From Streptomyces sp. BA2 (lineage in GTDB: Bacteria; Actinomycetota; Actinomycetes; Streptomycetales; Streptomycetaceae), in contig NZ_WSRO01000002.1 in NCBI RefSeq assembly GCF_009769735.1, positions 2,170,001 through 2,234,000 on the forward strand: a stretch of 64,000 nt of DNA, read 5' to 3'. The number at the start of each line of letters is the position of its first letter. Within the stretch, counting starts at the first letter, position 1. The notes under the pieces were generated by a model, which saw only the letters and a list, made by a program, of their open reading frames with translations, was not told the origin of the DNA and searched no databases. This document shows, in pieces, positions 16,776 to 24,458 of this stretch. Made by a program: the position numbers and the translations under genes.

Positions 16776-18305
16776 TCAGCTGGGGCGGGCCATCGCCTTG
16801 ACGAAGGCGCGCTCCACGTCGGCGGCGGACAGCACTCCGTAGATCTCGCCGGAGGCCTCGACCACGAGGTACTCGGTGGCGGGTGTCGCCCGGAGGGTGT
16901 CGAGGAGCTCCTCGCCCGCGAGCTCGGCGGAGATCCGCATGCCTTCGGTGATGTCCTGGGCGAGGCCGCTGACGGTGACCCAGGGGCGGCGGTGCTCGGG
17001 CACGCCGACGATGGCCGCCTCGCGGACCACCGACATCGGGTCGCCGTCGGTGTCGACGACGACGAGGGCGCGGGCCCCGGCGTCGTTGGCGCGGCGCAGT
17101 GCCTCGGAGAGGGGGGTGCCGGACTCGACGGGGACGGCGCGGCGGGTCAGGGCGCGGGCGCGGAGCTCGGGCAGGTGCTGGCGCAGGCGGGCCATGCGGA
17201 GGCTGTTTCCTGCGCCGGTCCAGATGATGGCGGCGAGGATCGCGGCGAGCAGGGCGTCGGTGACGGTGTCCATGCCGCCGATGTCCTGGTTCTCGCCGCC
17301 GAGCGCGCCGGACTGGTTGAGGAGGGGCAGGCCGATCAGGACGGAGATGGCGAGCGCGCGGCCGACCCAGGCTGCGGCGATCGTGCCGCTCATGGGCTTG
17401 CCGGTGATCTTCCAGACGACGGCTCGGAGCATGCGGCCGCCGTCCAGGGGCAGGCCGGGCAGGAGGTTGAAGGCGGCGACGATGAGGTTGGAGATCATCA
17501 GGCCCGCGAGCAGGACGCCGGGCACGGTGCCGGGCTCCACGAGGCGCATGGCCCCGTAGAAGAGGCCCGAGAGGACGAGGGAGAGCAGGGGGCCCACGAA
17601 GGCGAGGATGAACTCGCGTCCCGGTGTCTCCGACTCCTTCTCGATCTCCGAGACGCCGCCGAAGAACTGCAGCTGGATGCGGCGCACGGGCAGCTTGAAG
17701 CGCAGGGCGGCGACGGTGTGCGCCAGTTCGTGGACGAGCACGGAGGCGTAGAAGGCGACGGCGAAGAAGAGCGAGACGAGGTAGCGGGCGGCGCCGAGTT
17801 CGGGCAGGACGCGGTCGAGCTGGCCGCCGAAGACCCAGGTGATGAGCGCGGCTACGAGGAACCAGCTCGGGGCCACGTACACGGGCACGCCGAAGGGGCG
17901 TCCCATGAGCAGTCCTCCCCCGGGGCCTTTCTTGTCCTTGGGAGGGGTGAGCTTGGGAGCGGGGCCGTGGCTGGCGTGGGCGTAGTCGGGGTGGGTGTCG
18001 TGCGGGGGCTTTCCGGGTGCGGCCTGCGGCGCCTTCGTGAGGCGGTCGCCCGGCTGCCGGGGTTCTTCCGCGGGGCCTGGTGTCTCGTCGGCTGTCTGGG
18101 GCCGGGCGGTGTCGTCGGCGCTGTCCCTGCCGGAAGTCCCGGCAGCGCCCGGCGTGCCTTCGGGGCCGCCCTGTGCGGGTTCCGCGGAGTCGGCCGTGTC
18201 CACCGGTCGTGGCGGCTCCGGGTGACCGGAGCCTTCTGCGGCACCCGGTCGCCGACCGTCCGTGCCGTCGGATCGCGGCCTGCCGCTCCCGCCGCTCTCG
18301 TCCAC
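16776..18305 (-). CDS. Site-2-type intramembrane metalloprotease with CBS domains
   Basis: About 509 residues from the GTG at 18305 (GAGGGGA upstream). The first 130 residues are a disordered Pro/Gly/Asp-rich region. The M50 protease core has about six membrane segments with HELAH at about residues 192-196 (zinc and catalytic Glu). The second zinc motif reads NLLPGLPLDGGRM. Two CBS modules at the C-terminus (about residues 375-500; VESGTPLSEALRRANDAGARALVVVDTDG and LLDTLRATPATEYLVVEASG) probably sense adenosine nucleotides. Rv2625c- and SpoIVFB-like proteins share this layout. The substrate is unknown; anti-sigma factors are typical for this class. It is divergent from the RecB-like nuclease gene. 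Confidence 0.93.
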   Translation of the reverse strand: MDESGGSGRPRSDGTDGRRPGAAEGSGHPEPPRPVDTADSAEPAQGGPEGTPGAAGTSGRDSADDTARPQTADETPGPAEEPRQPGDRLTKAPQAAPGKPPHDTHPDYAHASHGPAPKLTPPKDKKGPGGGLLMGRPFGVPVYVAPSWFLVAALITWVFGGQLDRVLPELGAARYLVSLFFAVAFYASVLVHELAHTVAALRFKLPVRRIQLQFFGGVSEIEKESETPGREFILAFVGPLLSLVLSGLFYGAMRLVEPGTVPGVLLAGLMISNLIVAAFNLLPGLPLDGGRMLRAVVWKITGKPMSGTIAAAWVGRALAISVLIGLPLLNQSGALGGENQDIGGMDTVTDALLAAILAAIIWTGAGNSLRMARLRQHLPELRARALTRRAVPVESGTPLSEALRRANDAGARALVVVDTDGDPMSVVREAAIVGVPEHRRPWVTVSGLAQDITEGMRISAELAGEELLDTLRATPATEYLVVEASGEIYGVLSAADVERAFVKAMARPS

Positions 18306-18435
18306 GATGTCCCCTCGTTCGATAAGCGTCCCTCGCCCCTGTCCGGCGCGGTACACGCACGATCATGCAGGGCGAGAGGGTCTGTCGTCGATGGTATGCG
18401 GCCGTTGTCAGTGGCGGGTCGTAGGGTCTGTCCTC

Positions 18436-19317
18436 ATGGAAACCAGCACCGACGGTGTCGTGACGGCCGTGCGTCCGGCGTCCCTGTCGCCCTCGCGCGC
18501 CAGTGACTTCATGCAGTGTCCGCTGCTCTACCGGTTCCGGGTGATCGACAAGCTGCCGGAGAAGCCGAGCGAGGCGGCGACCCGCGGCACGCTGGTGCAC
18601 GCCGTCCTGGAGCGGCTTTTCGACGCGCCCGCGGGTGAGCGGACGGCGCCGCGCGCGAAGTCCCTGATCCCGGGGCAGTGGGACCGCCTTCGCGAGGCCA
18701 AGCCGGAGCTGACGGAGCTGTTCGCCGACGACGAGCAGGGTGAGCGGCTCGCGCGCTGGCTGGCGGACGCGGAGAAGCTCGTCGAGCGGTGGTTCACCCT
18801 TGAGGACCCCACCCGCCTGGAGCCGGCCGAGCGCGAGCTGTTCGTGCAGGCGGAGCTGGACTCGGGCCTGAAGCTGCGCGGCATCATCGACCGGGTGGAC
18901 GTGGCGCCCACCGGCGAGGTGCGGATCGTCGACTACAAGACGGGCAAGGCCCCGCGCCCCGAGTATTCGGAGGGTGCGCTCTTCCAGATGAAGTTCTACG
19001 CCCTGGTGGTGTGGCGGCTGAAGGGCGTGGTCCCGCGCCGCCTCCAGCTCGTCTATCTGGGCAGCGGCGACGTCATCACGTACGACCCCAGGACCGAGGA
19101 TCTGGAGCAGGTCGAGCGGAAGCTGCACGCGTTGTGGGAGGCGATCACGCTCGCCACCGAGACGGGTGACTGGCGGCCGAGGCCCACGAAGCTCTGCGGC
19201 TGGTGCGACCACCAGGCCGTATGTCCGGAATTCGGCGGGACTCCCCCGCCGTACCCCCTTGCGGTGAGGGTGCCCGAGTCCGAAGAGGACACGCAGGGCA
19301 GAATGGCCCCGGGCTAG
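18436..19317 (+). CDS. RecB-family PD-(D/E)XK exonuclease with Fe-S cysteines
   Basis: About 293 residues from the ATG at 18436. It is a stand-alone nuclease of the RecB/Cas4-like PD-(D/E)XK family. SPSRASDFMQCPLLYRFR opens the domain and includes the first cysteine (about 28). LRGIIDRVDV and VRIVDYKTGK supply the Asp, Asp and Lys of the nuclease core. CGWCDHQAVCPEF near the C-terminus gives three more cysteines, so a 4Fe-4S cluster of the AddB/Cas4 kind is likely. There is no Cas1 or CRISPR array nearby. Its role is probably DNA repair. The frame open upstream of 18436 overlaps the divergent protease gene and is not used. Confidence 0.92.
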   Translation: METSTDGVVTAVRPASLSPSRASDFMQCPLLYRFRVIDKLPEKPSEAATRGTLVHAVLERLFDAPAGERTAPRAKSLIPGQWDRLREAKPELTELFADDEQGERLARWLADAEKLVERWFTLEDPTRLEPAERELFVQAELDSGLKLRGIIDRVDVAPTGEVRIVDYKTGKAPRPEYSEGALFQMKFYALVVWRLKGVVPRRLQLVYLGSGDVITYDPRTEDLEQVERKLHALWEAITLATETGDWRPRPTKLCGWCDHQAVCPEFGGTPPPYPLAVRVPESEEDTQGRMAPG

Positions 19318-19331
19318 CGAAGGAGAGTTAC

Positions 19332-20003
19332 GTGGCGATCCGTGTCCTACTGGTCGACGACCAGCCACTGCTGCGCACCGGGTTCCGGATGATTCTGGAG
19401 GCCGAGCAGGACGTCGCGGTCGTCGGCGAGGCCGGAGACGGCCTGCAGGCTCTCGACCAGGTGCGGGCGCTGCAGCCCGATGTGGTCCTGATGGACATCC
19501 GCATGCCGCGGATGGACGGTGTCGAGGCGACCCGGCAGATCACCGGGCCGGGCCGGGACGGTCCTGCGAAGGTCCTGGTCCTGACCACCTTCGACCTCGA
19601 CGAGTACGTGGTGGAGGCGCTGCGCGCGGGTGCCAGCGGCTTCCTCCTCAAGGACGCCCCGGCGAACGAACTGGTGCAGGCGATCCGGGTGGTCGCGTCG
19701 GGCGAGGCGATGCTCGCGCCGAGCATCACCCGCAGGCTCCTCGACAAGTACGCGGGGCATCTCCCGTCGGGCGACGAGCCGGTGCCGGACACCTTGCACA
19801 CGCTCACCGAGCGGGAGGTCGAGGTCCTCAAGCTGGTGGCGCGCGGCCTGTCGAACGCGGAGATCGCGGCGGACCTGTTCGTGAGCGAGACGACGGTCAA
19901 GACGCATGTGGGTCACGTGCTCACGAAGCTCGGCCTTCGCGACCGGGTGCAGGCCGCGGTGTACGCGTACGAGAGCGGTCTGGTGCGGCCCGGCGCCCAA
20001 TAG
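19332..20003 (+). CDS. NarL/LuxR-family response regulator, orphan
   Basis: About 223 residues from the GTG at 19332, preceded by AGGAGAG. The receiver domain begins VAIRVLLVDDQPLLRTGF. The acidic pocket is at Asp9 and Asp10, and the phosphoacceptor is Asp55 in VVLMDIRMPRMDG. Conserved Thr (TTFDLDEYV) and Lys (LLKDAP) are also present. The C-terminal LuxR HTH reads LTEREVEVLKLVARGLSNAE then VSETTVKTHVGHVLTKLGL. No histidine kinase is adjacent, so the partner is elsewhere. The start lies 14 bases after the nuclease stop, so the two are probably co-transcribed. Confidence 0.95.
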   Translation: MAIRVLLVDDQPLLRTGFRMILEAEQDVAVVGEAGDGLQALDQVRALQPDVVLMDIRMPRMDGVEATRQITGPGRDGPAKVLVLTTFDLDEYVVEALRAGASGFLLKDAPANELVQAIRVVASGEAMLAPSITRRLLDKYAGHLPSGDEPVPDTLHTLTEREVEVLKLVARGLSNAEIAADLFVSETTVKTHVGHVLTKLGLRDRVQAAVYAYESGLVRPGAQ

Positions 20004-20021
20004 CCGGGACAGGTGAACGAA

Positions 20022-20055
20022 GAAGGTGGCCGCCCCTGGAGGGGCGGCCACCTTC
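20022..20055. terminator. Bidirectional terminator between the response regulator and SBP genes
   Basis: A perfect 15-bp stem, GAAGGTGGCCGCCCC, with a TGGA tetraloop, placed between two convergent genes. Confidence 0.9.
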
Positions 20056-20075
20056 AGTCGTTCGTGGGGCGGGGA

Positions 20076-21662
20076 TCAGGCCTTGCTGAGTTCCCAGAAG
20101 CGGAACACCGTCGACGCGTCGAGGCACGACTCGACGCCGTACACGTCGTCGGAGATGACGGCGTACTGCTTGGCCTGCCAGACCGGCAGGATCGGCAGCT
20201 CGTTCGCGACGATGTCCTGGAGCTTGGAGTAGTCCTCGTCGGTCTTCGTGCGGTCCGTCTCGGCGGCGGTGCCGGGGATGATCTTGCCGGTGATCTCGCT
20301 GTTCCGGTAGCCGTTGTCCAGGACGTTGCCCTTGCCGAAGAACGGCTGGGTGAAGTTGTCCGGATCCGGGTAGTCCGGCACCCAGCCCTTGACGTACACG
20401 CCGTACTTGCCGGACTTGATGTCCCGCTCGTACTGGCTGAATTCGATCGACTTCACGTCGGTGTCGAAGAGACCGCTGGCGTTGAGCTGCTTGGCGATCG
20501 CCTTCAGCTCCTGGTCGGTCGAGGGGCCGTAGCGCGACGGCGTGGACCAGAGCGTGAGCTTGACCTTGCCGCTCAGGCCCTCGGCGCGCAGGGCGGCCGC
20601 GGCCTTGGAGCGCTGCGGGCGGGCGCCGTAGGTGTCGAAGAAGGCGGTGTTGTGACCGCCGATGCCGGCCGGGACGATCGAGTACAGCGGCGTCGCCGTG
20701 TCCCGGTAGACGTCCTTGACCAGGGCGTCACGGTCGAGCAGGTACGCCATGGCCTTGCGGACGCCCAGCTTCCCCGCGACCGGGTCCTTCATGTTGAAGA
20801 CCAGGTGCTGCACCTCGGCGCTCGTGCCCTCGACGACGTCGATGTTCTGGCTCGCCTCGGAGGTGTCCGCCTCGATGTCCGCGATGTCGTTGGCGGCGAG
20901 GCCTCGGTACGCGATGTCGATCTTGTCGTCCAGGAGCGCCTTCTTCAGGCCCTTCTGGTCGTCGTGGAAGAACTTGAGCGTGACGCCCTTGTTCTTCACC
21001 TTGGCGGTGCCCTTGTAGTCGGGGTTGACCGAGAAGACCGCCTGCTCCTTGTCGAAGGAGTCGAGCTTGTACGGTCCCGAACCCGTGGCCTCGTCGCCGC
21101 CGCGCAGGGAGTTCATGTCGTACGACGCGTGGTCGACGATGGAACCGGCGCCGGACGCGATCTTGCTGGGGAAGGTCGCGTCGGCGTACTTGAGCTTGAA
21201 GACGACCTTCTTGGCGTTCGGGGTCTCGACGCGGTCGAGCATCGGGAACATGATCGCGGGGCCGTCGTCGTCATTGATCTTCATCATGCGGTCGAAGGAG
21301 TACTTGACGTCCTTCGAGGTCAGCGCGTTGCCGTTGCTGAACTTCAGGCCGTCCCGCAGCGTGCACTCGAAGACCTTGGTCTCCGTGTCCGTGAAACCGC
21401 ACTCCTTCGCGGCCTCGGGCTCCGGCTCGGTGCCCCCGTTCGGGAAGCTCATCAGGGACTGGAAGACGTTGTTGAACAGGAGCCACGACCCGGGGTCGTA
21501 GCCGGATGCCGGGTCGGTGGCAAGGACGTCGTCCGACATCCCCATCACCACCGAGTCGCCGTCCTCCCCCGCTCCACCCGATTCCGAGCCGCAGCCGGTC
21601 AGCAGGGCGGCGGCCAGTCCTCCCGTGAGGGGAAGGGCCAACCACTGGTTACGCAATTTCAC
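20076..21662 (-). CDS. Peptide/nickel-type ABC solute-binding lipoprotein (family 5), copy 1
   Basis: A 528-residue lipoprotein starting at the GTG at 21662. It has a signal peptide with lipobox LLTGC. The SBP family 5 body (DppA/OppA type) includes KECGFTDTETKVFECTLRDG, LTSKDVKYSFDRMMKI, and RKAMAYLLDRDALVKDVY. Near the C-terminus come KQLNASGLFDTDV and LPILPVWQAKQYAV. It is a clear paralogue of the next gene upstream (many shared blocks such as ECTLR.GLKF and KQLNASGLFD). Neither gene is accompanied by permease or ATPase genes, so they must use a transporter encoded elsewhere or act as sensors. The ligand is unknown. Confidence 0.93.
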   Translation of the reverse strand: MKLRNQWLALPLTGGLAAALLTGCGSESGGAGEDGDSVVMGMSDDVLATDPASGYDPGSWLLFNNVFQSLMSFPNGGTEPEPEAAKECGFTDTETKVFECTLRDGLKFSNGNALTSKDVKYSFDRMMKINDDDGPAIMFPMLDRVETPNAKKVVFKLKYADATFPSKIASGAGSIVDHASYDMNSLRGGDEATGSGPYKLDSFDKEQAVFSVNPDYKGTAKVKNKGVTLKFFHDDQKGLKKALLDDKIDIAYRGLAANDIADIEADTSEASQNIDVVEGTSAEVQHLVFNMKDPVAGKLGVRKAMAYLLDRDALVKDVYRDTATPLYSIVPAGIGGHNTAFFDTYGARPQRSKAAAALRAEGLSGKVKLTLWSTPSRYGPSTDQELKAIAKQLNASGLFDTDVKSIEFSQYERDIKSGKYGVYVKGWVPDYPDPDNFTQPFFGKGNVLDNGYRNSEITGKIIPGTAAETDRTKTDEDYSKLQDIVANELPILPVWQAKQYAVISDDVYGVESCLDASTVFRFWELSKA

Positions 21663-21729
21663 GTACGTGCCTTGTCGTTGATGTCCATCGGTGGAGCGAA
21701 GCCCGGCGGTGTGCCGGTGTGCGCGGAGG

Positions 21730-23337
21730 TCAGCCGCTCACACCGCGGCCGAGCTCCCACAGCTGCAGGTTCGAGGAGGAGTTGAGGGCCCACTCGACGC
21801 CCGTGATGTCGTCGCGGGCCGCGATGTACTGCTTGCCCTGCCAGAGGGGAAGCACCGGCACGTCCTCGGCGACGATGTCCTGGATCTTCTTGATGCTCTT
21901 GGAGGCGGTGAGCCGGTCGGCCTCGCGGCGCGAGTGCGGGATCAGCTCCTCGTTGATGGTGCGGTTCACGTAGGGGGAGCCGAGGAAGTTGTCCTCGTCG
22001 AGGAACGGCGCGAGGAAGTTGTCGGCGTCGGGGAAGTCGGGGAACCAGCCCATCCCGTAGACGTCGTAGGCGCCCTTCTGCTCGGCGGCGCGGAAGGTGC
22101 CCCAGGCCTCGCCCTTGATCGACACGTCGAACAGGCCGCTGGCGTTGAGCTGCTTCTTCAGCAGCTCGAACTCCTTCTTGGTGCCAGGGCCGTAGTGGTC
22201 GGTCGTGTAGTGCAGGGTGAGCTTCACCGGGGTGCTGATGTCGGCCCTCTGGAGCAGGTTCCGAGCCTTGGCCGGGCTCGGGTCGCCGTACTTGTTGAAG
22301 AACGAGTTGGTGTGGCCCGTGATCGTGGTCGGCACCAGGGAGTAGAGCGGCTCTGCCGCGTCGCCGTACACGCCGGTCGCGAGGGCGCCGCGGTCGATGA
22401 CCTGCGCCATGGCCTGGCGGACGGCCTTGGACTTGACGGTGGTGGCGTCCGTGTTGAAGCCGAGGTAGCGGATTTCGAGGCCGGGCGTCTCGACGAACTC
22501 GATGTTCTTGCCCGGGTCCTCACCGAGCTGCTTGATCTGCTCGGGCGACATGGTGCGCGTCATCATGTCGATGTCGCCACCCTTGAGCGCCGCGCCCATG
22601 GCGTCGGTGGACGCGTAGTTGCGCAGCTCGATCTTGTCGCTCTTGGGCTTCAACGCGCCCTTGTAGTTGGGGTTCTTGGAGAACGTCGTCTTGACGAGCT
22701 GGTTGCCCTTGACCTCGTGCTCGGCGGTGTAGGGGCCGGAGCCGTCCACCGCGAAGCCGTCGCGCAGCTTGTTCTTGGCGTAGTGCTCCGAGCTGATGAT
22801 GCCCGCGGTCGGCGTGGCCAGCTTGTACGGGAACGTCGCGTCGGGGCTCTTGAGGTGGAAGACGATGCCCCGGTCGCCCTGGGTCTCGATCGCGTCGACG
22901 TTGGCCACCAGGCCGTCGGAGCCGCTGGGGTCCTTGACCTTGATGTCCCGCACCCGCTCGATGGAGAACTTCACGTCGGTGGCGGTCAGCGGCTTGCCGT
23001 CGGCGAACTTCAGGCCCTTGCGCAGCGTGCACTCGTAGCGCTCGTTGCCGGTGTCGGTGAATCCGCACCGCTCGGCGGCCTCGGGCTCCGGGTCGCCGTC
23101 GCCGCGCGGCATGGCCATCAGCGTCTGGACCGTCTGGCGCAGGATGTTCCAGGAGCCCGCGTCATAGGCGTACGCCGGGTCGAAGGGGGCCGGGACCTCC
23201 GGCGAGGTGGCGAACCGGTCCGTGGTGCCGACGGCGATCGCGTCGTCGCCCCCACCGTCGCCTGCTCCGCCACACGCCGCGAGCGCGGGGGCGAGCAGAC
23301 CTACGACGGCCGGCAGCACCAAAGTCTTACGGTTCAT
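21730..23337 (-). CDS. Peptide/nickel-type ABC solute-binding lipoprotein (family 5), copy 2
   Basis: About 535 residues from the ATG at 23337 (GGAG upstream); the frame is open to 23526 but the extension is not signal-like. The signal peptide ends in lipobox LAAC. The SBP family 5 fold matches copy 1 throughout: ERCGFTDTGNERYECTLRKG, LTATDVKFSIERV, KQLNASGLFDVSI, VPVLPLWQGKQYIAA. It is 67 bases upstream of copy 1, in tandem, and looks like an old duplication. No permease genes are adjacent. The 321 bases upstream to the HAD gene (23338-23658) are relatively AT-rich and probably contain the promoter; I see no clear operator there. Confidence 0.93.
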   Translation of the reverse strand: MNRKTLVLPAVVGLLAPALAACGGAGDGGGDDAIAVGTTDRFATSPEVPAPFDPAYAYDAGSWNILRQTVQTLMAMPRGDGDPEPEAAERCGFTDTGNERYECTLRKGLKFADGKPLTATDVKFSIERVRDIKVKDPSGSDGLVANVDAIETQGDRGIVFHLKSPDATFPYKLATPTAGIISSEHYAKNKLRDGFAVDGSGPYTAEHEVKGNQLVKTTFSKNPNYKGALKPKSDKIELRNYASTDAMGAALKGGDIDMMTRTMSPEQIKQLGEDPGKNIEFVETPGLEIRYLGFNTDATTVKSKAVRQAMAQVIDRGALATGVYGDAAEPLYSLVPTTITGHTNSFFNKYGDPSPAKARNLLQRADISTPVKLTLHYTTDHYGPGTKKEFELLKKQLNASGLFDVSIKGEAWGTFRAAEQKGAYDVYGMGWFPDFPDADNFLAPFLDEDNFLGSPYVNRTINEELIPHSRREADRLTASKSIKKIQDIVAEDVPVLPLWQGKQYIAARDDITGVEWALNSSSNLQLWELGRGVSG

Positions 23338-23600
23338 GCTCGTCGTTCTCCACAGCTGTTGGTCCCGTCCGGACCGGCAACGAGGGGTGGGGTCAGTCGG
23401 TCCGTGGGGGCGGGGCGATGTTCTCGCGACGACATTAGTCCGCACCACCAGGAGGGCTGGAAGGGACCGGAGTTGACCCTCAATCACGCAGCGAAACCGG
23501 GCGCGGACGCACCGATAACCCAACACGGGAAGGTTTCGTCAGGTTCCCCTCAATCGGGACACAACGTCACTCCACAACTCGCCCAAATCGGAGGCCCGGC

Positions 23601-23618
23601 ACAGCCGTGACCGGCTGT
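23601..23618 (-). terminator. Possible short terminator after the HAD gene
   Basis: A perfect 7-bp stem, ACAGCCG/CGGCTGT, with a TGAC loop, 41 bases beyond the HAD-gene stop. There is no T-run, so the assignment is weak. Confidence 0.35.
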
Positions 23619-23658
23619 CGACCCCCCGGCGAGTGGGAAAGGTCACAACTTCAACTGC

Positions 23659-24360
23659 TCAGCGCTTTCCAGCCATCAGTCCTTGCAGGAAGGGCAGGTT
23701 GACGTGTTCGAGGGACGGGACGACGGTCCTGCCGGAGGCCGGCGCGATGGGCGCCACGGAGGGTACGGCCACCACGTGGCAGCCCGCGGCCTCGGCCGCC
23801 GCGACGCCGGTCGCGGTGTCCTCGATGACCGCACATCTGGCCGGTTCCGCGCCAACCCCCGCCGCCGCGAGGAGGTACGGGTCCGGGTGCGGCTTGGTCC
23901 GGGTCACCTCGTCGCCCGCGACGGTGAGCGTGAAGTGGTGGGCTCCGATCGAGTCGAGCACGCGGTCGATGATGCGCCGGTGCGACGCGGAGACCAGGGC
24001 CATCGGCACCTCGTGCGCGGCGAGCTCCGCCAGGAGTCTCGCGGCACCCGGCATCAGCGGCAGGGCGCGGCCGATGCGTTCCTCGAAGCCGTCGTTGAGC
24101 AGCACGGTCAGCTCGGGCACCGTGATGTCGGCACCGGTGGACGCGATGAGGAATCCGGCGCTGCGCGTCATCGGACCGCCGACGACCACGTCACGCCAGG
24201 CCTCGTCGAGCGTGTGTCCCAGTGCGGCGAAGACCTCGACCTCCGCGTCCCACCAGAACCCCTCGGTGTCCACGAGTGTTCCGTCCATGTCGAGGAGCAC
24301 CGCCTGCAGAGCGGAGCCTTCGGCCGTTCGGGTACCGAGCGCGGGAACCGTACTGGTCAT
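23659..24360 (-). CDS. HAD-superfamily hydrolase (beta-phosphoglucomutase/phosphatase-like)
   Basis: A 233-residue HAD subfamily IA protein. Motif I is VLLDMDGTLVDTE, motif II is MALVSASHRR, the Lys motif is TRTKPHPDPYLLAA, and motif IV is CAVIEDTATGVAAAEAAGC. A helical cap lies at about residues 35-110. It probably removes phosphate from a sugar phosphate or phosphoglycolate-like compound; the substrate cannot be read from the sequence. The ATG at 24360 has GGAGGTG 7 bases upstream. It follows metH on the same strand, with a hairpin between. Confidence 0.92.
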   Translation of the reverse strand: MTSTVPALGTRTAEGSALQAVLLDMDGTLVDTEGFWWDAEVEVFAALGHTLDEAWRDVVVGGPMTRSAGFLIASTGADITVPELTVLLNDGFEERIGRALPLMPGAARLLAELAAHEVPMALVSASHRRIIDRVLDSIGAHHFTLTVAGDEVTRTKPHPDPYLLAAAGVGAEPARCAVIEDTATGVAAAEAAGCHVVAVPSVAPIAPASGRTVVPSLEHVNLPFLQGLMAGKR

Positions 24361-24387
24361 CCGGGCACACCTCCATGAGGGACGAGA

Positions 24388-24426
24388 AGGCCGGCTGCCC
24401 CCTTTTGACGGGAGGGCAACCGGCCT
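24388..24426 (-). terminator. Terminator after metH
   Basis: A 13-bp stem with one mismatch (AGGCCGGCTGCCC against GGGCAACCGGCCT), between the metH stop and the HAD-gene start. Confidence 0.7.
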
Positions 24427-24458
24427 GCACTGGACCGATAAGTGTACGACTTGTCCGC

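Noticed and set aside
18436..19317. Cas4-like nuclease as a sign of a CRISPR system
   Set aside because: There is no cas1, cas2 or repeat array in the window, and the protein fits the stand-alone RecB-type family.
16660..19368. 902-residue minus-strand frame across the protease and nuclease genes
   Set aside because: Arg/Pro/His-rich composition and overlap with two real genes in other frames show that it is noise.
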